NCBI RefSeq assembly: GCF_026619415.1
Contig: NZ_JAOVZR010000001.1
Coordinates: 1-64,000, forward strand
Source: Hoeflea algicola
GTDB lineage: Bacteria; Pseudomonadota; Alphaproteobacteria; Rhizobiales; Rhizobiaceae
DNA: 64,000 bases
Reading direction: 5' to 3'
The translations under genes were made by a program, and so were the position numbers. The notes under the pieces were generated by a model. It was not told the origin of the DNA and did no database searches. It saw only the letters and a list, made by a program, of their open reading frames with translations. Positions 15,951 to 24,249 of the stretch are shown here, piece by piece. Positions within the stretch are counted from its first letter, which is position 1. Every line of letters starts with the position of its first letter.

Positions 15951-17165
15951 ATGAGACAGTTTTTATATGCCAGCGTCGGCGCCGCCGCACTGATGTTGAC
16001 GGCACACGCTGCGATCGCAGCGGACGGCGTTTCCGATGACACCGTGAAGATCGGAGTCTTGGGCGATATGTCCGGCGTCTATTCCACCGGGTTCAGCGGC
16101 GACGGCGCCGTTTCCGCCGTCAAGATGGCAGTCGAGGATTTCGGCGGCACCGTACTTGGCAAGCCGATCGAAGTGATCTCGGCTGATCACCAGAACAAGG
16201 CAGACGTGGCCTCGGCCACCGCGCGTCAGTGGATCGATGAAGACAAGGTCGACATGATCACTGACCTGACCAACTCCGCGGTCGCACTTGCGGTTCAGCA
16301 GCTGGCCTCTGAGAAGAAGGTCATCACCATTGCGACCGGCGCTGCATCGAGCGCCCTGACCGGCGAAAGCTGCACCGCCTACGGCATCCACTACGGCTAC
16401 GACACCCATGCCCTGCCGGTCGGCACCGCAACCGCAGTCGTCAAGAATGGCGGCGACAGCTGGTACTTCATCACCGCCGACTATGCTTTCGGCCATGCGC
16501 TGGAACAGAATACCGGCGACGTCGTCAAGAAGCTGGGCGGCTCGGTGCTGGGCAGCTCGGACGTGCCTCTGGCATCGACCGACTTCTCGTCCTACTTGCT
16601 GCAGGCGCAGAGCTCGGGCGCCAAGGTGATCGGCCTGGCCAATGCCGGTCAGGATACCGTCAACTCGATCAAGCAGGCGCATGAATTCGGCATCGTCGAA
16701 GGCGGCCAGCAGCTCGCCGGCATGCTCGTGCTGATCTCCGACGTCAAGAGCCTCGGCACCGATGTCGCCAAGGGTCTGCAGTTCACCACCGGCTGGTACT
16801 GGAATTCCGACGATGAATCGAAGGCCTGGAAGGAACGCTACGAGAAATACTCGAACGGCGCCGCACCGACCTTCGTTCACGCCGCTGATTACTCGCTGAC
16901 CATGGCCTATCTGAAGGCCGTTGAAGCTGCTGGTACCGACGATTCGGACAAGGTCCGCGCCGAGCTTGGCAAGATGAAGATCGATGATTTCTTCGCCAAG
17001 GGCGGCCAGATCCGCGAAGACGGCCTGCTGGTGCATGACATGTACCTGCTCAAGGTCAAGGATGGCGGAACCGATCCGTGGGATGTCGCCGAAGTTGCGC
17101 GCACCATCCCGGGCAATGAAGCCTATCCTGCGCTGGCCGACAGCGGCTGCCCGCTTGTGAAGTAG
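15951..17165 (+). CDS. Branched-chain amino acid/amide ABC transporter substrate-binding protein
   Basis: ATG 15951 follows GGGAGGATTAAAC; the longer frame from 15927 is not needed. The 404-residue precursor has a clear signal peptide (MRQFLYASVGAAALMLTAHA, cut after AIAA). The mature part starts with VKIGVLGDMSGVYS, typical of the LivJ/Peripla_BP_6 family. Two cysteines (SCTAYG and SGCPL) may form a disulfide. The ligand cannot be read from sequence; amino acids, amides or urea-like compounds are possible. Confidence 0.9.
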   Translation: MRQFLYASVGAAALMLTAHAAIAADGVSDDTVKIGVLGDMSGVYSTGFSGDGAVSAVKMAVEDFGGTVLGKPIEVISADHQNKADVASATARQWIDEDKVDMITDLTNSAVALAVQQLASEKKVITIATGAASSALTGESCTAYGIHYGYDTHALPVGTATAVVKNGGDSWYFITADYAFGHALEQNTGDVVKKLGGSVLGSSDVPLASTDFSSYLLQAQSSGAKVIGLANAGQDTVNSIKQAHEFGIVEGGQQLAGMLVLISDVKSLGTDVAKGLQFTTGWYWNSDDESKAWKERYEKYSNGAAPTFVHAADYSLTMAYLKAVEAAGTDDSDKVRAELGKMKIDDFFAKGGQIREDGLLVHDMYLLKVKDGGTDPWDVAEVARTIPGNEAYPALADSGCPLVK

Positions 17166-17239
17166 TAACAGCTACTGACATAGTCACGGAGGCGGCGCGT
17201 CGAGTTCGCCTCCGTGACACACCAAGTGCGGGGCATGAC

Positions 17240-18004
17240 ATGACCGACTACATTCTCGAAGCCAACGATCTCACCAAGAGCTTCGGCGGTTTCGTCGCCG
17301 TCAACGGCGTCAATCTGCGGATCAAGCGCGGATCGATACATGCGATCATCGGCCCGAACGGGGCCGGCAAGACGACGATGTTCAACCTGTTGACCAAATT
17401 CATCACGCCCACTTCCGGCAAGATCATGTTCAACGGCAAGGACATCACCAACTGGAAGGCATCCGAGATCGCCACCAAGGGGATTGTCCGGTCTTTCCAG
17501 ATTTCAGCGGTCTTTCCGCATCTCACTGCGCTTGAGAACGTGCGTCTGTCGCTTCAGACCCGTCTCGGGGTCAGCTATCATTTCTGGCGCTCGAAGGCGT
17601 TGCTGTCCGAACTCGACGCCGAAGCGGTTGCGCGGCTCGACCAGGTAGGGCTCAAGGAATACGCCCATCTACGCGCTGTCGAGCTTCCCTATGGCCGCAA
17701 GCGCGCGCTCGAAATTGCCACCACCCTTGGCCTTGAACCCGAATTGATGCTGCTCGACGAACCCACCCAGGGAATGGGAACCGAGGATGTTGGCGCCGTC
17801 ACCGGTCTGATCGGCCGCGTACGCGAAGGCCGCACCATTGTCATGGTTGAGCACAATCTGGGCGTCGTCGCCGAGCTTGCCGATACGATCACCGTGCTTG
17901 CGCGCGGCGAGGTGCTGGCCGAAGGGCCGTATGAAGAAGTCTCGCGCAATCCGCTGGTGATGGAAGCCTATATGGGCGTGTCCGCTGAGGAGGTGGAGGC
18001 ATGA
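17240..18004 (+). CDS. livG: ABC transporter ATP-binding protein, LivG type
   Basis: A 254-residue ATPase with Walker A GPNGAGKTT (about residues 37-45), Walker B ELMLLDEPTQGM and H-loop VMVEHNLG. The signature region reads LPYGRKRALEIATTL instead of the usual LSGGQ, a variation seen in LivG-type subunits. It couples ATP hydrolysis to uptake with the partner ATPase, and its stop overlaps that gene (ATGA). Confidence 0.88.
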   Translation: MTDYILEANDLTKSFGGFVAVNGVNLRIKRGSIHAIIGPNGAGKTTMFNLLTKFITPTSGKIMFNGKDITNWKASEIATKGIVRSFQISAVFPHLTALENVRLSLQTRLGVSYHFWRSKALLSELDAEAVARLDQVGLKEYAHLRAVELPYGRKRALEIATTLGLEPELMLLDEPTQGMGTEDVGAVTGLIGRVREGRTIVMVEHNLGVVAELADTITVLARGEVLAEGPYEEVSRNPLVMEAYMGVSAEEVEA

Positions 18005-18744
18005 CGATCGCAGTGCTTAAAACCGGCGCCGATGCGCCCGTCAAGCCGATGCTGCAGATCAAGGATCTGCACGCCTGGTATGGCGAATCTCACATTCTCC
18101 ATGGCATTGAGATGGAACTGGGTGAGGGGCAGTTGATCACGCTGCTCGGCCGCAACGGGGCAGGGCGCACCACCACGCTTCGTGCCATCATGGGCATGGT
18201 CGACCGCCGCACTGGCTCGATCAGAATCAACGACGAAGAGTTCATCAACAAGCCGGCGCATCGGATTTCGCCGGATGGTCGGATAGGCTATTGTCCGGAA
18301 GAGCGTGGCATCTTTGGCTCGCTCAATGTCGAGGAAAACCTGATGCTGCCGCCCAAGGTGGGCGCAGACGGCATGCCGCTCGAAGAGATCTTTTCGATGT
18401 TCCCCAATCTTGCCGATGTCCGCAAGCGGATGGGCACCCGGCTATCGGGCGGCGAGCAGCAAATGCTGGCAATCGCCCGCATCCTGCGCACCGGCGCGCG
18501 GCTGCTGCTTCTCGACGAGATCACCGAGGGGCTTGCGCCGGTTATCGTGAAGACGCTGGGCACCGTGATCCGCGACCTGAAGAAACGGGGCTACACGATT
18601 GTCCTCGTCGAGCAGAATTTCCGCTTCGCGACAACGCTGGCCGACCGTCACTACGTCATCGAACATGGCAAGGTGATCGACCGGATCGAGGCAGCCGATG
18701 TCGAATCGAGCATGGGACGGCTCAACCATTATTTGAGCGTTTGA
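18001..18744 (+). CDS. livF: ABC transporter ATP-binding protein, LivF type, Walker A Lys to Arg
   Basis: A 247-residue ATPase with signature LSGGEQQMLAIARIL, Walker B RLLLLDEITEGLAP and the LivF-type VEQN in place of the H-loop His. Walker A reads GRNGAGRTTTL (bases 18148-18180): the usual lysine is arginine. The change may mark a subfamily or lower ATP turnover at one site. The gene is coupled to livG by ATGA. Confidence 0.86.
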   Translation: MTIAVLKTGADAPVKPMLQIKDLHAWYGESHILHGIEMELGEGQLITLLGRNGAGRTTTLRAIMGMVDRRTGSIRINDEEFINKPAHRISPDGRIGYCPEERGIFGSLNVEENLMLPPKVGADGMPLEEIFSMFPNLADVRKRMGTRLSGGEQQMLAIARILRTGARLLLLDEITEGLAPVIVKTLGTVIRDLKKRGYTIVLVEQNFRFATTLADRHYVIEHGKVIDRIEAADVESSMGRLNHYLSV

Positions 18745-18799
18745 CAAGTTGGCGGCGCGCGCCGCCGCGGCTGCACTAAGCGGCAGGGAGGATGACTAG

Positions 18800-19711
18800 A
18801 TGGAATTGGATCAATTGATCCGTCTGATACTCGCGCAAGGGATGCTCGGGCTCAACAACGGCGTGTTCTACGCAATGCTTAGTCTCGGTCTGGCCGTGAT
18901 TTTCGGTCTGCTCAACGTTGTCAATTTTGCCCATGGCGCACTGTACATGACCGGGGCGTTTCTGGCGTTGATCCTCTATTCCTATCTGGGCCCGTGGCTC
19001 GGGCTGGAATGGCTGCAGATCGGCTTCTGGCCGTCGCTGATTCTGGTGCCGTTGCTGATCGCCGGTTTCGGCATGCTGATCGAGCGGTTCATGCTGCGCT
19101 GGCTCTACAAATTCGACCCGATCTACAGCCTGCTGCTGACCTTCGGCGTGACGCTGGTGTTGCAGGGCGTGTTCATCAATTTCTTCAATGCATCGGGCAC
19201 CCCCTATCCGGCAATGCCGGAAATGCTCAAGGGCGTGGTCGATCTCGGCTTCATGAAGTTCCCGAAATACCGGCTTTTCGTGATCGTCTTCTCGGTCGCG
19301 GTTTGCGGGGTGGTCTGGTTCATCATCGAACGCACCCGGATCGGCGCACAATTGCGGGCGGGCACCGAAAATCCTGAACTGGTCAAGGCGTTTGGCATCA
19401 ACGTGCCGCTGATGGTGATGCTGACCTTCGGTTTCGGCACCGGACTTGCCGGGCTTGCCGGTGTTCTTGCCGCGCCGATCTATTCGGTCAGCCCGCTGAT
19501 GGGGGCCAACCTGATCATCGTCATCTTTGCGGTCGTGGTGATCGGCGGCATGGGTTCGATCATGGGCGCGGTGGTCACCGGCTTCGCGCTCGGGTTGGTC
19601 GAAGGGGTGACGAAGGTGTTCTACGCCCCCGCCGCCAACACGATGATCTTCCTGTTGATGGTCATTGTCCTGCTGGTACGCCCCTCCGGTCTTTTCGGGC
19701 GGCAAAGCTGA
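18800..19711 (+). CDS. livH: ABC transporter permease, LivH type
   Basis: A 303-residue membrane protein with about eight hydrophobic segments and the LivH signature GLNNGVFYAMLSLGLAVIFG near the N-terminus and FAVVVIGGMGSIMGAVVTGF near residue 235-255. It forms half of the transmembrane channel. It has a GGGAGGATG-type ribosome binding site and its stop overlaps the next gene by TGATG. Confidence 0.9.
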   Translation: MELDQLIRLILAQGMLGLNNGVFYAMLSLGLAVIFGLLNVVNFAHGALYMTGAFLALILYSYLGPWLGLEWLQIGFWPSLILVPLLIAGFGMLIERFMLRWLYKFDPIYSLLLTFGVTLVLQGVFINFFNASGTPYPAMPEMLKGVVDLGFMKFPKYRLFVIVFSVAVCGVVWFIIERTRIGAQLRAGTENPELVKAFGINVPLMVMLTFGFGTGLAGLAGVLAAPIYSVSPLMGANLIIVIFAVVVIGGMGSIMGAVVTGFALGLVEGVTKVFYAPAANTMIFLLMVIVLLVRPSGLFGRQS

Positions 19712-20721
19712 TGAAAGTTGGTGATATGACACAGACCGAGAGCCAGATCGGCGAGTTCGACGAAAATTTGGGCAACAAGAGGATGCTGAGCCGCGCGCGG
19801 CTGGCGCCTCTGGCCTTGTGGGCCTTGATGCTCGGTTTCGTGCTGATCGCACCGGCCTTCCTCTACCCCGTCTTCGTGATGCAGCTGTTGTGTTTTGCGC
19901 TGTTTGCCTGCGCCTTCAACCTGCTGATCGGTTTCACCGGGCTTTTGTCTTTCGGCCACGCGGCCTTTTTTGGCGGCGCCGCCTATATCGCCGGTCATGT
20001 GATCAAGATGTGGGGTTTCCCGCCGCTCCTGGGCATCATCACTGGCGCGTTGTTTGCAGCTGCGCTTGGCTGGGTGGTGGGCTCGCTGGCGATCCGCCGC
20101 CAGGGCATCTATTTCGCCATGATCACGTTGGCGTTGGCGCAAATCGTGTTCTTCTTCGTGCTGCAGATGCCTTTCACCGGTGGTGAAGACGGATTGCAGG
20201 GCATCCCGCGCGGCTATCTGCTTGGCTTCATTGATCTCAACCAGCCGCTGGCGATGTATTATTTCGTCGCCGCGGTTTTCCTCGTCGGCTTTCTGCTGAT
20301 CTACCGGATCATCCACTCGCCGTTCGGCCAGGTCCTGCAGGCAATCCGCGAGAACGAGCCACGGGCGCTGTCGCTAGGCTACAATGTCGACCGCTTCAAG
20401 CTGCTGGCTTTCGTGCTGTCGGCAGGACTGTCGGGGCTTGCCGGTTCAACCAAGGCGCTGGTGTTCCAGTTCGCCTCGCTTACCGATGCGCACTGGCAGA
20501 TGTCGGGCGAGGTGATCCTGATGACGCTGCTGGGCGGCATGGGCACGATATTCGGCCCGGTCGTCGGCGCCTTCATCGTGGTTGCGCTCCAACATGTGCT
20601 CAGCGGTATCGGGTCCTGGGTTCAGGTGGTCATCGGCGGTACTTTTATCGCCTGCGTGCTCTTGTTCCGCCGCGGCATCGTCGGCGAACTGGCGCGCTTG
20701 TTGAGAATATCGTCGCTCTGA
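19711..20721 (+). CDS. livM: ABC transporter permease, LivM type
   Basis: A 336-residue membrane protein. ATG 19711 overlaps the LivH stop; ATG 19726 is an alternative. After a polar N-terminal tail of about 30 residues come several membrane segments and the LivM motifs LLIGFTGLLSFGHAAFFGGA and EVILMTLLGGMGTIFGPVVG. It pairs with LivH as the second channel half. It is the last gene of the operon, and a GC-rich hairpin follows. Confidence 0.9.
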   Translation: MKVGDMTQTESQIGEFDENLGNKRMLSRARLAPLALWALMLGFVLIAPAFLYPVFVMQLLCFALFACAFNLLIGFTGLLSFGHAAFFGGAAYIAGHVIKMWGFPPLLGIITGALFAAALGWVVGSLAIRRQGIYFAMITLALAQIVFFFVLQMPFTGGEDGLQGIPRGYLLGFIDLNQPLAMYYFVAAVFLVGFLLIYRIIHSPFGQVLQAIRENEPRALSLGYNVDRFKLLAFVLSAGLSGLAGSTKALVFQFASLTDAHWQMSGEVILMTLLGGMGTIFGPVVGAFIVVALQHVLSGIGSWVQVVIGGTFIACVLLFRRGIVGELARLLRISSL

Positions 20722-20781
20722 ACCGGGCGATGATCTGTCGGTTTGGCATCCAGGCCATCTAGTTCCGGCCGGACGCCATTG

Positions 20782-20811
20782 CCGGTCGCGCGGGTACCGG
20801 CGCGCGACCGG
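20782..20811. terminator. GC-rich hairpin between livM and idi
   Basis: An 11-bp perfect stem CCGGTCGCGCG/CGCGCGACCGG with loop GGTACCGG, followed by only three T residues on the plus strand. It lies between convergent genes and may act as a two-way terminator. Confidence 0.5.
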
Positions 20812-20854
20812 TTTCAGCGCGGATTGGGCACTGTCCTATCCATCCACCGATGTT

Positions 20855-21379
20855 CTAGAACTGAAGTTCGGGGTAGCGGTCGACATAGATCCGGAACCAC
20901 GGTGTGAACAGCTCGGGCTGGGCTTTCATCTCCGCCCGCAGGGCGTCGCGCTGAACCCAGCGTGCGGCCTCGACCTCTTGTGGCCCCAGCGAAAGCGTGG
21001 TTTGCGTACGATCGGCCTGGCCGACATACATCGTCACCCGTTCGTGCTCGTGAAGGCCATTGCCGACATCGGCCGAATATTCCACCACCCTGCGGCGGGT
21101 CAGCGGAACCGAAAACCCGAGTTCTTCCTCGAGTCGTCGCCCGGCGCACTGATCCAGTTGCTCCTCCCAATTGGGGTGTGTGCAGCAGCTGTTGGCCCAT
21201 AATCCACCGCTGTGGTATTTCGAGCTCGCTCGCTTCTGGATCAGCAGATGCTCCCCGTCGAAAACGAAGATCGAAACCGCCAGATGATACAGCCCGTCGC
21301 GATGGGCTGCGAGCTTTTCGACCGGATACAGTGAGCCGTCTTCGGCAATCGCCGGTATCAGGATGGTGGGAAGCGTCAT
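20855..21379 (-). CDS. idi: Isopentenyl-diphosphate delta-isomerase, type 1
   Basis: A Nudix-fold enzyme of 174 residues from ATG 21379 (a TTG at 21391 is an alternative). It converts IPP to DMAPP. Visible motifs are LLIQKRASSKYHSGGLWANS, CCTHP with the catalytic cysteine, and the Nudix-type RRLEEELGF. The length matches bacterial Idi. Idi is optional in MEP-pathway bacteria and is often linked to isoprenoid-rich products such as carotenoids or ubiquinone, but no such cluster is next to it here. Confidence 0.88.
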   Translation of the reverse strand: MTLPTILIPAIAEDGSLYPVEKLAAHRDGLYHLAVSIFVFDGEHLLIQKRASSKYHSGGLWANSCCTHPNWEEQLDQCAGRRLEEELGFSVPLTRRRVVEYSADVGNGLHEHERVTMYVGQADRTQTTLSLGPQEVEAARWVQRDALRAEMKAQPELFTPWFRIYVDRYPELQF

Positions 21380-21674
21380 GGCGTCGTCCAATCTGCGTGT
21401 CTTCGTTGTCGTTTTCGCGCGGTTTTTCTGAGATCATTCAGGCCAGTCGCGTGCCCGCCGGTAGCGCGCAATACCCGCGCAGGGTGCGGTTCGCTGCTCT
21501 CCTTGCATGATGGCGCGCTGTTGCCAATGGTGCCGTGCCGATCCGCGGCGGTTGGCCTCACGTCGGACACCCGCCCCTTGGAAGCTGGCCGCATAGAGGA
21601 TGGCGCAAACCCGAGGGATGGAATACAGCTCCATGGCGTGTGCTTCCCGTCCACTCAACGAGGCCTGTCTGCCG

Positions 21675-22838
21675 ATGGCAAAACCGGAATTTGCGGCAAC
21701 CCGCTACTATGCCACGGCATTTCTGGCACCGGCGGTGGTCGTCACCTATTTGCCGATCTGGCTCAATGAGCGCGGAATCAGCGATGCCGAAATCGGGCTT
21801 ATCAACACAGTGCCGATGCTGGGCACGCTGCTGTTCAGCATTTTCGTCGGACGGCTCGCCGACCGGGCATCCGACTGGAAACAGGCGATCATGTTCGGCA
21901 CCGGGCTTGCCGCGGTTTTCTCGCTGCTGCTTGGACTAGCCGACGGATTCTGGTTCATTCTGCTGATCTGGACGCTTGCCATCATGCCTGCAAGCCTGGT
22001 CGGTCCGGTCGCCGACGCCGCCACCCTCAGGCTATCGATGCGGCTCGGATTTTCCTTCGGATCGACCCGCGCCTGGGGAACGCTCGGCTATCTGGCGATG
22101 TGTTTCCTGACCGGCTACCTGATCCTCTGGTTTGGCGCCAGCGCCTTCGTCTGGCTGTTCGCGGCCACCTGTGCGATCCGGTTTTTTGCCGCTGCCGGCT
22201 TGCCGAGGCTGCGCGACACTCAGCCCCGTCATACCGGCACACGCGGCAGATTTTTGTCACACGATGTCATGGCCGCGTTCAAACCCTGGGTCCTGCTGCC
22301 CGTGGTGGCGGGCGCGATCCTGTTTGCCAACCATATGGTGATGAACGCCTTTTCGTCGCTGGCCTGGAAGGAGCAGGGTCTGTCAGAGCCGGTGATCGGC
22401 ATGCTGATTGCACTGGGCGCTGCCGCGGAAGCCGCGACCATGTTTGCCTGGAGCCGCATCAATACCCGTTTTCCTGCTCGGGTGCTGATCATGTTCGCCG
22501 CCATCGCATCGATACTGCGCTGGGCGGCGATGACGCTCTCGGCCCCGCTCGGCTATCTGATCATCATGCAGCTCGGCCAGGCCATTACCTTCACATTCGC
22601 CTATCTCGGTTGCCTGTATTTCATCTCCAAGCGCACCAACGAGAACATCTCTGCCGAGGCACAAAGCCTGTTCGGGGTGATGACGCAGGGGTTCTCGATC
22701 CTGATTGTGACTGGTTTTGGCGTGGTTTTCGGCTTTATCGGCGTCAAGGCGTTCTGGATTTGTGTCGTGCTCTCGCTGCTTGCGCTGATCATGGTACAGA
22801 TTTCGCTGAAAATTCACCGCCCTGACGCCGCCGATTGA
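21675..22838 (+). CDS. Major facilitator superfamily transporter
   Basis: About 387 residues from ATG 21675; the frame opens further back at 21600. Twelve hydrophobic segments are visible. The loop FVGRLADRASDWK resembles the MFS motif between helices 2 and 3. The AFVWLFAATCAIRFFAAAGL region and overall pattern resemble the HcaT / nucleoside-symporter-like (MFS_1-like) branch. The substrate is unknown. Confidence 0.83.
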   Translation: MAKPEFAATRYYATAFLAPAVVVTYLPIWLNERGISDAEIGLINTVPMLGTLLFSIFVGRLADRASDWKQAIMFGTGLAAVFSLLLGLADGFWFILLIWTLAIMPASLVGPVADAATLRLSMRLGFSFGSTRAWGTLGYLAMCFLTGYLILWFGASAFVWLFAATCAIRFFAAAGLPRLRDTQPRHTGTRGRFLSHDVMAAFKPWVLLPVVAGAILFANHMVMNAFSSLAWKEQGLSEPVIGMLIALGAAAEAATMFAWSRINTRFPARVLIMFAAIASILRWAAMTLSAPLGYLIIMQLGQAITFTFAYLGCLYFISKRTNENISAEAQSLFGVMTQGFSILIVTGFGVVFGFIGVKAFWICVVLSLLALIMVQISLKIHRPDAAD

Positions 22839-23031
22839 GCCAGCTGTCAGGCGCAATTGCGCGCCTGGTTCTTGACGGGGGCTGTAGTATTATTAACGAA
22901 ATTTAATGTGCCTGCGCGCAATAGAACGCTATGTTGCGACGCCGGGCGGGTGGGACGATTTGTGACCGCACAGAAACATTGTCTTGTTGGCTCTGGCGCC
23001 GGCATGCCGGAAATTTACGAAAGATGCGAAT

Positions 23032-24249
23032 TTGAAACTCTGGAAACAATTGCTGGTGTCGCTGATCTTGCTTGCGGCGGTTTTCGTGGTCTGGTCGGCA
23101 TTCTACCCCGGCGCCCGTGATGTGTTGACGCGCAACGGGCTTGAACGCGTCGCGCTGTTTGTGCCCGACGTGGCCGAGCCGAGCGGGAAAGGCGCTGCGG
23201 GGCGGAAAGCAGGCGGCAGAGCCGGCAGGCGCGGCCCGCGCGAGGCGATTGTTGTCGTGGCCCCCACCAGTGAAGGCGTGGTCAATGACAAGCTCACCGC
23301 GATTGGCACCGGCCAGGCGGTGCGTTCGGTCTCGGTCAGGACTTTGGTCTCCGGCCAGATCGCCGATATTCCTGTGCAACCGGGTGGTCGGGTGACGCAT
23401 GGCGATGTGCTCATCCAGCTCGATGCGGCAGAAGAAGAACTTGCAGTCGAGCGTGCCCGGCTGGCGGTCAACGACGCCAAGGCGCGCGCCGATCGTCTCG
23501 ACAGTCTGGTCGCGAGCCGGGCTGTCTCCAGCGTCGAGGCCGATCAGGCCCGCAATGCGCTCGGCACGGCAGAGGTAGCGCTGCGCGAAGCCGAATTGGA
23601 ACTTTCGCGGCGAACCGTGACCGCACCGATCAGCGGCTCGCTCGGCATCCTCGCGGTCAACGCCGGCGATTATGTCACCAGCCAGACGGAAATCGCCAGC
23701 ATCGACGACCGCAGTGAAATCCTGATCGAGTTCTATGTGCCCGAGCGCTTCACATCCGGCATGCAAGTCGGCAAGACGGTTACCGCAAGGGCGATTTCAC
23801 GCCCCGGAGAAACCTTCAGCGGTACCATCTCGGCGGTCGACAACAGGGTCGACGAGGCAAGCCGCACCCTGCGCATTCGTGCCCGGATACCCAATGCCGA
23901 CGATTCCTTGCGCGCAGGCATGTCGTTTGAGGTGATGGTCGGTTTTGAAGGCGAGCGCTGGCCTGCGGTCGATCCGCTGGCAATCCAGTGGGATTCAGCC
24001 GGTGCCTATGTCTGGCGCATTGTTGATGACAAGGCCGAGCGGGTCGATGTCGCCATCATTCAGCGCAATTCCGACAGCGTGCTGGTCAAGGCCGATCTTG
24101 CGGTCGGTGAGGTGGTCGTCACCGAGGGTGTTCAAAGCGTCCGTGAGGGCGCGGCCGTCAGGGTGCTCGGCGGCGCAGGGCGGAGCGGCGGTGGCAAGTC
24201 TGGCGCCAATGGCGTGGTCGAAAACTCCAAGGCGGGCAGCGACGCATGA
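23032..24249 (+). CDS. RND efflux periplasmic adaptor (membrane fusion protein)
   Basis: The start is uncertain. TTG 23032 gives MKLWKQLLVSLILLAAVFVV, an N-terminal membrane anchor directly; the frame opens at TTG 22984. After a basic linker (AGGRAGRRGPRE) come the lipoyl half-motifs around RTLVSGQIADIPVQPGGRV and TVTAPISGSLGILAVNAGDY, a short coiled-coil hairpin, then beta-barrel and membrane-proximal domains. It joins the RND pump to an outer-membrane channel. No outer-membrane factor gene is adjacent. It is coupled to the pump gene by ATGA. Confidence 0.85.
   Translation: MKLWKQLLVSLILLAAVFVVWSAFYPGARDVLTRNGLERVALFVPDVAEPSGKGAAGRKAGGRAGRRGPREAIVVVAPTSEGVVNDKLTAIGTGQAVRSVSVRTLVSGQIADIPVQPGGRVTHGDVLIQLDAAEEELAVERARLAVNDAKARADRLDSLVASRAVSSVEADQARNALGTAEVALREAELELSRRTVTAPISGSLGILAVNAGDYVTSQTEIASIDDRSEILIEFYVPERFTSGMQVGKTVTARAISRPGETFSGTISAVDNRVDEASRTLRIRARIPNADDSLRAGMSFEVMVGFEGERWPAVDPLAIQWDSAGAYVWRIVDDKAERVDVAIIQRNSDSVLVKADLAVGEVVVTEGVQSVREGAAVRVLGGAGRSGGGKSGANGVVENSKAGSDA

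Noticed and set aside
18776..19852. Minus-strand frame of 358 codons rich in His, Gln and Asp
   Set aside because: It is antisense to livH; the composition is what a membrane-protein gene gives in reverse.
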